NCBI GenBank assembly: GCA_030540495.1
Contig: JAUNWC010000101.1
Span: 1-6,299, forward strand
Length of the DNA: 6,299 bases
Direction of reading: 5' to 3'
Origin: Bacteroidota bacterium
Lineage (GTDB): Bacteria > Bacteroidota > Bacteroidia > Bacteroidales > P3
Below the pieces are notes generated by a model. It did not search any database. It saw only the letters and a program-made list of their open reading frames with translations, and had not been told where the DNA came from. Below are positions 1 to 6,136 of the stretch, in pieces. Each line of letters begins with the position of its first letter. Position 1 is the first letter of the stretch. The translations under genes and the position numbers were made by a program.

Positions 1-928
1 CTATAAATTTTCCAAAATATGTAATTTTTCCCCTTGCTTGTTTTCTCCATTTTATTTTGTATGAAAGTTTGAATGCCAATGTTTCACCAAAAAGCATTTT
101 TTTTACTTCATTTGTATCGATTTTTTTGTTCATAGAATGAAAAAGCCAACCAAAATCAATATTATTGACAGGAATGGAATCTATATCATTTCTTACTTCT
201 TTAAATTCTGTGTATGCAATATAGATAAAATAATCGATTAAAAGGTAATCTATAAAAACAGAATTATTTTTTTCATATTCAAGTAAAATGTCCCGTAAAA
301 AACAAAACAGCAGATGATTATTTCTATTTGCTCCCAAAAATGAACTAGTCCATCGGCATCTTGAAATACATACATTTTTTCTATCTTTTGGTTCCGGTTG
401 TTTTGCAGCAGAAAATAAATTATATTCAAAATAAGATTCAGGAAGTTTTTTGGTTATAAAAAATGTAGAATCAATCCACATTCCGCCGTAAGTAGATAAA
501 AGCATAAATCTTAAAATATCAGAAAAATGAGTTCTAGAAAGACTTCCGCTTGCTACTTTTTCAAAAATTTGTTCTGGAATATCTACAAAATCAGAAATAT
601 TTTTTTCTGTTACAACAATTACTTTATGCCCATTAGAATTAATCCTTATACTTGCAATGCATTTTTTTACAAGTATAGGAGCATTTTCTTCCCCCTGAAG
701 CCAGCAAACCCAAATTGGAAGTTTTTCAAATTTAACTTTTTGTTCAACGGACATTGGCTTTTTGTAATTTTCTATAAATTCATAATAATTTTTATAAATC
801 CATTTTAAGACAATTTTATCTTTGAATTTAAATAAAAAAACTGAAATTGGCATAATTCTTAATTTATTAAATGCCTTAGCCCAAAATGCCATCGTATCGG
901 TTATTTTCCGTAATGCTCTTGCAGTCAT
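1..928 (-). CDS. Caps_synth-type glycosyltransferase, C-terminus cut by window edge
   Basis: The frame stays open from ATG at 928 to the window edge: 309 codons with no stop, so the C-terminus lies outside. The start follows a good Shine-Dalgarno (AGAGGA, 6 bases upstream). The protein resembles the capsular polysaccharide synthesis family (Pfam Caps_synth, related to GT32 and Och1-type transferases). Visible hallmarks are an IWVCWLQGEENAP stretch (residues 72-84), a strand ending in HKVIVVTEKN (101-110), then SRTHFSDILRFMLLSTYGG (131-149) followed by WIDST (151-155). In this fold the GG-x-x-x-D region holds the metal and nucleotide-sugar site, and D153 is the likely ligand. No signal peptide or clear membrane span is seen, so it probably acts at the cytoplasmic membrane face, adding one sugar to the repeat unit. 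It is the last gene visible in the operon, 13 bases after the GT2 gene. Family length is near 300 residues, so probably little is missing. Donor and acceptor cannot be told. Confidence 0.85.
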   Translation of the reverse strand, partial: MTARALRKITDTMAFWAKAFNKLRIMPISVFLFKFKDKIVLKWIYKNYYEFIENYKKPMSVEQKVKFEKLPIWVCWLQGEENAPILVKKCIASIRINSNGHKVIVVTEKNISDFVDIPEQIFEKVASGSLSRTHFSDILRFMLLSTYGGMWIDSTFFITKKLPESYFEYNLFSAAKQPEPKDRKNVCISRCRWTSSFLGANRNNHLLFCFLRDILLEYEKNNSVFIDYLLIDYFIYIAYTEFKEVRNDIDSIPVNNIDFGWLFHSMNKKIDTNEVKKMLFGETLAFKLSYKIKWRKQARGKITYFGKFI

Positions 929-934
929 CTTTTA

Positions 935-940
935 TCCTCT
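935..940 (-). promoter_or_regulatory. Shine-Dalgarno of the Caps_synth-type gene
   Basis: On the minus strand this reads AGAGGA, six bases before the ATG at 928. It lies in the 13-base gap after the GT2 stop codon (942-944), the longest non-coding stretch in the window. It supports the ATG at 928 as the start. The gap is too short to hold a promoter of its own. Confidence 0.7.
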
Positions 941-941
941 T

Positions 942-1823
942 TTATAAAATAATGTTCTTCAGCATTGATATTCTTTCTTTCAATGAAAATCTAAAATCAA
1001 ACATCCTAAAAATTGAATAAACAAAAAATAAAATCCGAATAAATGAATACGAAAATTTCGTGTAATACTTTCTAGAATAAATAAAAAGACTGTGTTCAAA
1101 AAACTCAATTTTTTTGCTTTTTATTTTTGTACTTTTAGATTCAAGATGAGCTATTCTTGGAGTATCGACAATATCACAATAAATACCTCTCATAGCTGCT
1201 CTTCTACACAAATCTTCATCTTCAAAAAACATAAAGAAATTTTCATCAAAACCTGAAAGTGCAAAAAAATTATTTGCAGAAACAAATAAATCAGCTCCAA
1301 TAATAAACTGAATATCATCATTATTAATTTTATTATTAGAATCGTTTATTTCTTTTTTCTTTAACAGATGTATTTTGGTCAAAACAGGATAGGTTTGTAC
1401 CACGGTTCTAAAAATCGCTTTAAAAAAAGGAGTAAATCGTTCATAACTATGGACAGGTGTTCCTATCTCATTTACAAGAATACAACCCAAAATTTTATTT
1501 TTTTCACATACCGCCCTATCAAAAAATTCTTTTACTGCATTATTCAGCAAAATCGTATCGCTGTTCAAAAAAAGCAGATATTTTCCTTTTGCAATCTTTG
1601 CTGCTATATTGTTCGCTTTTCCAAATCCAAGATTGACATTATTTTCGATTAAAACAACTTGCGGAAAATCTGATTTTATCATTTCAATAGAGCCATCAGT
1701 GCTTCCGTTATCAGATACAATCACTTCAAAATCAATGTTTTTTGTCTTTTCAAAAATTGAAGCAAGACAATTTTTAGTAAATTCTTTTGTATTGTAATTT
1801 ACAATAATTACTGAAACGTTCAT
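942..1823 (-). CDS. Family 2 glycosyltransferase (rhamnosyltransferase-like)
   Basis: 293 residues, GT-A fold, COG1216/WbbL-like. It transfers a sugar from a nucleotide donor to the growing lipid-linked repeat unit at the cytoplasmic face. Motifs in order: N-terminal strand SVIIVNYN (4-11); SDNGSTDGS (37-45), the nucleotide-binding loop; NLGFGKANN (64-72); LFLNSDT (84-90), the DXD-equivalent with D89 as likely metal ligand; IIGADLFVS (174-182); and GFDENFFMFFEDEDLCRR (191-208), whose acidic cluster carries the presumed catalytic base. H226 in AHLESKST is in the usual place for a further metal or phosphate contact. The C-terminus (about 258-275) is hydrophobic and aromatic, probably for membrane association. 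Length is typical. The ATG at 1823 overlaps the preceding stop as ATGA and has GAGGAA about six bases upstream, so translation is coupled. Rhamnose as donor is only suggested by family resemblance; no dTDP-rhamnose genes are in the window. Confidence 0.93.
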   Translation of the reverse strand: MNVSVIIVNYNTKEFTKNCLASIFEKTKNIDFEVIVSDNGSTDGSIEMIKSDFPQVVLIENNVNLGFGKANNIAAKIAKGKYLLFLNSDTILLNNAVKEFFDRAVCEKNKILGCILVNEIGTPVHSYERFTPFFKAIFRTVVQTYPVLTKIHLLKKKEINDSNNKINNDDIQFIIGADLFVSANNFFALSGFDENFFMFFEDEDLCRRAAMRGIYCDIVDTPRIAHLESKSTKIKSKKIEFFEHSLFIYSRKYYTKFSYSFIRILFFVYSIFRMFDFRFSLKERISMLKNIIL

Positions 1824-3082
1824 AAATATTCCTCAATGTTCTTTGTGCAAGCACAGAAATAAACCATGAAACAAGAAAAAATTGCAGAGTCGTAATAATA
1901 TCCAACACCTGCAATGAAAACAGCCATTGCAATAGCTTTGTTAGTCCTTGAAATTTTCATTTTGAAAATATAGAAAAACAAAGCAAGATATACAAAAAGA
2001 CCAAAAATTCCGCGGCCTATTAAAATTGCAAACCAGTCTGTTTCTACAGTCCAATAAAAGAGTTTTTCTTCATCGCCGTCAGCTTTTCTTTGAACATCTG
2101 TTTTTATAAGTGAGTCCACTGGACTAAAAAGGTATCTTGCGCCTGAATAAAATGGAGCTCCACCAAATATTGCAAGAAAAGGATTGTTATCTTCTGCCCA
2201 AACTTCCGGAACTTTTGTTATATACTCAACACGCCGCCATCCTTGACTATCTCTGCTGAATCCCCTGTTAAAATCCATTGCATCCAATGCTTTTGGCAAA
2301 AAAGAAAAAAACGGAACACAAAGTAAAAGAGCAAACGGCAGAGCTAAAAAATCTTTCTTAAAAATTCTTTTTAGTCTTGGTAAAATCCAATAACAAAATC
2401 CCGCTACAAAACCGATCTCGCCTGCTCTAGAATATGAAAAATATAGCAAAACCAAAATCCAAAGCTTTGTCCAAATTTTCTTAAAAAGAAAGAATCCAAT
2501 AGCGCAAAACATACCAAGAACATAAGGATCCCAAATCAAGCCTGTAATTCTAGAAACTTCAACTTCAGCCAAATCTATAGAATCGTAAATTCCTAAATAA
2601 AATCCTAGATAAAAGAAAATGTTTATTCCATAAAGTTTTATGATTATCAGCTGAACTGTTGCGAAAATATAATTTATTGCAAGAACTATTTTGAACCCCT
2701 TTATAAATGATTTTATTTCATTGTGTGTAGGCATTTTCAAAAATATAAAGCACATTAAAAACTGACTAGTTAAGGCAACTAAATTTCTTGTAAAAAATTC
2801 TATAGAAAAACAAAGTGAAAATGTAAGAGAAAGACAAAGTGCTAAAAGTTTAAATCTGAACGGCCAAATTGTAAGAGTCGCTTTATCTTTTAAACAGAGC
2901 CAAAAAGATCTTGCCGCAAGAAAAGCCATGCATAGATTATAAAGCATTCCAAGAGGTTTAAAAAAGCTTCTAAAAATCAATAATCCTGTCATTAAACCTA
3001 TGTAAAAGAAAGAGAATTCTGTTAGTTTTTTTAAGTGAGGAAAAAAAATAGATGATAAATCTACAGAAACAAAATTATTCAT
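1820..3082 (-). CDS. wzy: Probable Wzy-type polysaccharide polymerase (O-antigen ligase/polymerase superfamily)
   Basis: 420 residues, strongly hydrophobic, with about ten likely membrane spans (around 22-38, 46-63, 77-93, 100-115, 130-149, 152-166, 185-200, 206-215 with 222-234, 246-262, 349-374 and 382-411). Wzy enzymes join flipped repeat units on the periplasmic or outer face of the membrane. Features shared with Wzy/WaaL proteins: SRITGLIWDPYVLG (177-190); YSRAGEIG (217-224); one large soluble loop at about 263-346 between late membrane spans, containing SRDSQGWRR (276-284) and IFGGAP (305-310); and ETDWFAILIGRGIFGL (347-362) leading into the next span. The assignment rests on topology, these loop motifs and position among Wzx and glycosyltransferase genes, because the family is poorly conserved. 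An O-antigen ligase (WaaL-like) is the main alternative. The start ATG at 3082 overlaps the GT4 stop (ATGA) and has AAAGGA eight bases upstream. The stop overlaps the next gene by four bases. Confidence 0.8.
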   Translation of the reverse strand: MNNFVSVDLSSIFFPHLKKLTEFSFFYIGLMTGLLIFRSFFKPLGMLYNLCMAFLAARSFWLCLKDKATLTIWPFRFKLLALCLSLTFSLCFSIEFFTRNLVALTSQFLMCFIFLKMPTHNEIKSFIKGFKIVLAINYIFATVQLIIIKLYGINIFFYLGFYLGIYDSIDLAEVEVSRITGLIWDPYVLGMFCAIGFFLFKKIWTKLWILVLLYFSYSRAGEIGFVAGFCYWILPRLKRIFKKDFLALPFALLLCVPFFSFLPKALDAMDFNRGFSRDSQGWRRVEYITKVPEVWAEDNNPFLAIFGGAPFYSGARYLFSPVDSLIKTDVQRKADGDEEKLFYWTVETDWFAILIGRGIFGLFVYLALFFYIFKMKISRTNKAIAMAVFIAGVGYYYDSAIFSCFMVYFCACTKNIEEYL

Positions 3083-4236
3083 TCAAAAAATCCTTTAAAA
3101 ATCTCGTTCTTTACAATATTTGACATAGAGAAATCTCTGCGGATTTTATCTTTCTCTGTTTTATCAACTATGCAATATTCGGGGTTATCTATAAGTTTTT
3201 GAACTACATTACTCATTTGAGTTATTATCTGCCCATCATTCTTTTGTTCCATTGGATTTCCATTTGCAACAAAACCCCAAAAGTTATTTTTTATTGTGGA
3301 TGCAATTCCGACATCCGTGCTAACAATATAATCTCCAAAATAAGCAGCTTCTATAAGAGAAATGGCAAAACTTTCAAATCTGCTAGTTAGAATAAAAACT
3401 TTTGCCCGTGCATATAGCCTATACAACTCGTTTTGATCTGAGATATTTCCTATAAAATGGATTTTATCTTTCAGTTCAGGATATTCTCTAAAAAAACTTT
3501 CAATGAAAGAGTAAAAATCTTTTTCTATAGTTCCTGCAAGAATCACATTCCAGTCTTTTAAATCAACATTTGAAAGAATTTTTAAAAGCAACTGTGTATT
3601 TTTTGGGGCAGTTCCAAATCTTGCCGTCTGAATTATAAGGTTTTCTTTTGGAACTGAAAGAAGCTCCACCGAAAAATGTATATTATCAAAACCATTAGGA
3701 ATGTATTCGACTTTTTCTGAATATTCAGGAAGTTTCTTGTTTATATCTCTTAGTAGATATTCATTTTCAACAGAAAGAACGTCCGTTTTCTTTAAAATCT
3801 GCTTTAAATAAAACCATTGTCTTTTTGAAAACTTAGAGGCATCTGCCTTTACATATATCTTTATGTTTTTATCCAGTTTTCTTATAAATCTCACAAGATA
3901 AAGAGTTGTTGAAGAAACATGGAACATCATTATATGTGAATAGAAATCTTTAGTTTTTCTTAAAAAATTTGTAAAAATTTTTATGAATTTAAAAAACTTT
4001 ATAGGATTTTTTTTAACAGATGGTGCCTGAATATAATTTTCTGCTGATGGAAGTTTTATAAGATTCATTCCATGCCATTCACTCAATTTTGTTCCAGTCT
4101 TTCTGTTGTCTAAAAACACAAAATCAACAGGAATCTTATATTCTTTTTCAAAATATTCAGGAAATAATCCAACATCTTTTACCAGATGAACGTCACAAAA
4201 TTCTGTCCATGGAAGCAAGCATAAAAGTTTTTTCAT
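3079..4236 (-). CDS. GT4-type (GT-B fold) glycosyltransferase
   Basis: 385 residues. The C-terminal half is a clear Glycos_transf_1 donor-binding domain: VEYIPNGFD (176-184) at the domain hinge; IIQTARFGTAPKN (201-213), with R206 and K212 in the places that bind the donor diphosphate; WNVILAGTIE (229-238); IHFIGNIS (259-266); LYRLYARAKVFILTSRFESF (271-290); and the E-x7-E pair E288 and E296, the retaining GT4 signature. The N-terminal half (1-170) is divergent: HLVKDVGLF (17-25) stands where many GT4 enzymes have a glycine-rich loop. No signal peptide is seen; it should act at the inner membrane face on a lipid-linked acceptor. The start ATG at 4236 overlaps the flippase stop as ATGA and has a strong GAGAGG about seven bases upstream, which is unambiguous. 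Donor sugar cannot be read from the sequence. Confidence 0.92.
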   Translation of the reverse strand: MKKLLCLLPWTEFCDVHLVKDVGLFPEYFEKEYKIPVDFVFLDNRKTGTKLSEWHGMNLIKLPSAENYIQAPSVKKNPIKFFKFIKIFTNFLRKTKDFYSHIMMFHVSSTTLYLVRFIRKLDKNIKIYVKADASKFSKRQWFYLKQILKKTDVLSVENEYLLRDINKKLPEYSEKVEYIPNGFDNIHFSVELLSVPKENLIIQTARFGTAPKNTQLLLKILSNVDLKDWNVILAGTIEKDFYSFIESFFREYPELKDKIHFIGNISDQNELYRLYARAKVFILTSRFESFAISLIEAAYFGDYIVSTDVGIASTIKNNFWGFVANGNPMEQKNDGQIITQMSNVVQKLIDNPEYCIVDKTEKDKIRRDFSMSNIVKNEIFKGFFE

Positions 4237-5720
4237 TTTCTACCTCTCACTGCATATTTTTTTAGGAAACCTAGCACAAAATCATTTTTATCCTTAAATA
4301 GAAAACCACAGATTAAATAAACAAATAGATAGACAACTGCACCAGTAAAAATACATACAAGAATTGAAATAAAAACTGGTTCTATGAATGTAGACAAGAT
4401 GTAAACTGCAAAATACATTGCAAATGAGGAAACAAAATATTTTAGAGTTTTCCATGAAATAAAACTTAAGAAAAGTTTCTGTCGCTTTATAAAAATTATT
4501 TGAACAAAAAGTCCTGAAGTTTCCGAGACAAGCATTGCTATTGCCGCTCCTGCCGCTCCAGTTTTTGCTATCAATAAGGGATTCAATATAAGTGAGAATA
4601 AAGCGACAGATATATTTCCAAACAATGTGTTTCTTTCAAATCCTGCTGGAGTGCTTATTATGTTATTAAAAAAGACACTCAGATTTGAAACCAATGCTGA
4701 AAAAGACACAATTTTCAGAACATCTGATCCTATGACAAACTGCTCGCCGCCAAAAATGAACATAATGTTTTTAGACAATGCCGCCATACCAAAACAAAGA
4801 GGAAACAAAAGAAACATTACAGTGTCAAAACATTTTTTTATGTAGAAATTATATTTGACTTTATCCAATGCAATAATATTTTCAAGACGTGGCTTTACTG
4901 CGTTCATTATAGGATTTACACATGATGAGATAACGGCTATCAAAGTTGTTGCCCGAACATACAGAGCCAGCTGAACCTTGTCACTGTTTCCTAATAAGAG
5001 TTGATTTAAATTCTGGTAACAAATTGCAACAAGTGTTTGAAGGTAAAAATATTTCGAGCCAGACAGAACTGTTCTTAAATCTAATTTGAAAAATCTGAAG
5101 CTAATATATTTTCTTACATGAATGATATTGAAAATTCCGTTAGCGCCTTGAGCGGAAACCAGAAGGATTGCATACTGCAGAAAATCTTTTTCGTTACGGA
5201 CAAAGACAAAAAGCAGAATGAACATCAGGGTTTTTATTGCTATGCTTCGGAGTGCAATATACTTAAATTCTTCAAGACCTGTATAAAACCATTCAATCAT
5301 AAAAGGATTTATGGCAAGAAGAAAATAATAAATAAAATAGACTTGCTTTAATTTTATTTCTGTTATAAAAACGACTGAATAACCAAAGTAAAAAAAAGAA
5401 CCAAGAATAAATGCAAAAATATGCAGAGAAAGTACAGAAAAGAAAACTTTGTTAAGTTTTTCAATATCATTTCTTACACGAGCAATTTCTCTTGCCCCAT
5501 AACCTGTAACTCCAAGTGAAATCAGATTAATAAAAAGTGTTGAAAAAACAGAACCTTGATTTATAATTCCAATATCCTCAATATTCAATACACGCGAAAT
5601 ATATGGAGTTGTAATAAAAGGAAACAAAACACTTGCAAAAGTAAGAAAAAAATTAAAAATTGTATTTTTCTTTATCGATTTTTGAGAAATTGTATTGCTT
5701 GAAGACGCCTGTGTTTTCAT
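4233..5720 (-). CDS. wzx: Wzx-type polysaccharide flippase (MVF/MATE-like superfamily)
   Basis: 495 residues from the ATG at 5720, the usual size for Wzx/RfbX proteins with 12-14 membrane spans. It moves the undecaprenyl-diphosphate-linked repeat unit from the cytoplasmic to the outer leaflet. The N-terminus is a polar basic tail, then a canonical first span and loop, FPFITTPYISRVL (33-45), followed by GVTGYGAREIARVRND (70-85) and EWFYTGLEEFKYIALRS (143-159), all characteristic of the Polysacc_synt family. GAAGAAIAML (388-397) lies in a late span, and two more hydrophobic blocks precede the basic end, VRGRK. The start is uncertain: the frame also opens at GTG 5735, which would add five residues and overlap the upstream stop by seven bases. 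Neither start has a convincing Shine-Dalgarno. I prefer ATG because it lies 8 bases after the upstream stop and the extra residues add nothing conserved. Expression may rely on ribosomes reinitiating from the upstream gene. Confidence 0.93.
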   Translation of the reverse strand: MKTQASSSNTISQKSIKKNTIFNFFLTFASVLFPFITTPYISRVLNIEDIGIINQGSVFSTLFINLISLGVTGYGAREIARVRNDIEKLNKVFFSVLSLHIFAFILGSFFYFGYSVVFITEIKLKQVYFIYYFLLAINPFMIEWFYTGLEEFKYIALRSIAIKTLMFILLFVFVRNEKDFLQYAILLVSAQGANGIFNIIHVRKYISFRFFKLDLRTVLSGSKYFYLQTLVAICYQNLNQLLLGNSDKVQLALYVRATTLIAVISSCVNPIMNAVKPRLENIIALDKVKYNFYIKKCFDTVMFLLFPLCFGMAALSKNIMFIFGGEQFVIGSDVLKIVSFSALVSNLSVFFNNIISTPAGFERNTLFGNISVALFSLILNPLLIAKTGAAGAAIAMLVSETSGLFVQIIFIKRQKLFLSFISWKTLKYFVSSFAMYFAVYILSTFIEPVFISILVCIFTGAVVYLFVYLICGFLFKDKNDFVLGFLKKYAVRGRK

Positions 5721-5728
5721 TTTTTGTA

Positions 5729-6136
5729 TTAGCACTTAGGATAAACTTCATTGATTATCCGTCTGAAAATATCAGCTGCAACCAGTCCATTTAATTCAAG
5801 GTTATTCTCTTTCATAATCCAATCGATTTCTATTCCTTGTTTTTTAGTAAATTTTTCAAGTTCACTTACACCTTCGCCCTTTGTTCGTGTGGCGGTAATA
5901 ATAATTTCACATTCATTTTTATTAAAAAATTCAATATTATTTTTTATTTCTTCCTGATTATCACCAGATGTGCATACACCAATAGTTTTGTTGTTTATTA
6001 CAAACATCGCTTTACTATCATAATGCCTCTCTATGGTGTAACAATCAGAAACAACAGCAAGCAAATCAACAAGAATATTTAGAGTAGTTGTTTTTCCTTT
6101 ATTAGCCGCTCCATACAATGCAATAATCTTTTTCAT
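5729..6136 (-). CDS. Small P-loop NTPase-like protein of unknown function
   Basis: 135 residues. The N-terminus MKKIIALYGAANKGKTTT is a strand followed by a Walker A motif, GAANKGKT (9-16), so nucleotide binding is likely. A second strand, TIGVCTSGD (51-59), ends in an invariant-looking GD, and a third, CEIIITATRTKGEG (76-89), runs into an Arg/Lys-rich turn. Either could take the Walker B/sensor role, but a textbook hhhhDE Walker B is not evident. At 135 residues it holds little more than a single minimal nucleotide-binding core, with no membrane span or signal peptide, so it should be cytoplasmic. It overlaps the upstream phosphatase gene by four bases (ATGA) and lies just before the flippase. 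The frame extends upstream to GTG 6157, but the ATG at 6136 has GGAGGA nine bases before it and makes the 4-base overlap seen elsewhere in this operon. I do not recognise an experimentally defined family. Alternatives: a small-molecule or nucleoside kinase, or a regulatory NTPase. Confidence 0.85.
   Translation of the reverse strand: MKKIIALYGAANKGKTTTLNILVDLLAVVSDCYTIERHYDSKAMFVINNKTIGVCTSGDNQEEIKNNIEFFNKNECEIIITATRTKGEGVSELEKFTKKQGIEIDWIMKENNLELNGLVAADIFRRIINEVYPKC

Noticed and set aside
527..808. Plus-strand open frame of 93 codons
   Set aside because: It lies opposite the Caps_synth-type gene, is dominated by Phe, Tyr, Asn and Lys as expected from AT-rich antisense DNA, and shows no domain.
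929..941. The 13-base gap before the last gene as a promoter or terminator site
   Set aside because: It is too short for either and is accounted for by the Shine-Dalgarno and spacer.
1368..1652. Plus-strand open frame of 94 codons
   Set aside because: It is antisense to the well-supported GT2 gene across its conserved motifs and has no recognisable protein features.
1609..1797. Plus-strand open frame of 62 codons
   Set aside because: It is antisense to the GT2 N-terminal domain, with no ribosome-binding site or domain support.
3041..3048. Eight-base A/T homopolymer near codon 12 of the polymerase gene, considered as a phase-variation tract
   Set aside because: Similar eight-base runs occur at about 94-101 and 4007-4014 in this AT-rich window, so the run is expected by chance; the frame is intact and there is no sign of selection for the tract.
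3199..3390. Plus-strand open frame of 63 codons
   Set aside because: It is antisense to the conserved donor-binding domain of the GT4 gene; composition is that of a shadow frame.
4627..4845. Plus-strand open frame of 72 codons
   Set aside because: It is antisense to membrane spans of the flippase, with no domain.
5118..5351. Plus-strand open frame of 77 codons with a somewhat protein-like composition
   Set aside because: It is fully antisense to the flippase and no conserved motif or ribosome-binding context supports it.
5751..6082. Two overlapping plus-strand frames opposite the P-loop gene, considered as a possible antitoxin or membrane peptide
   Set aside because: The hydrophobic residues come from reverse-reading the Lys/Asn/Ile-rich P-loop gene. 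The minus strand has the Walker A motif and a strong ribosome-binding site; the plus-strand frames have neither.
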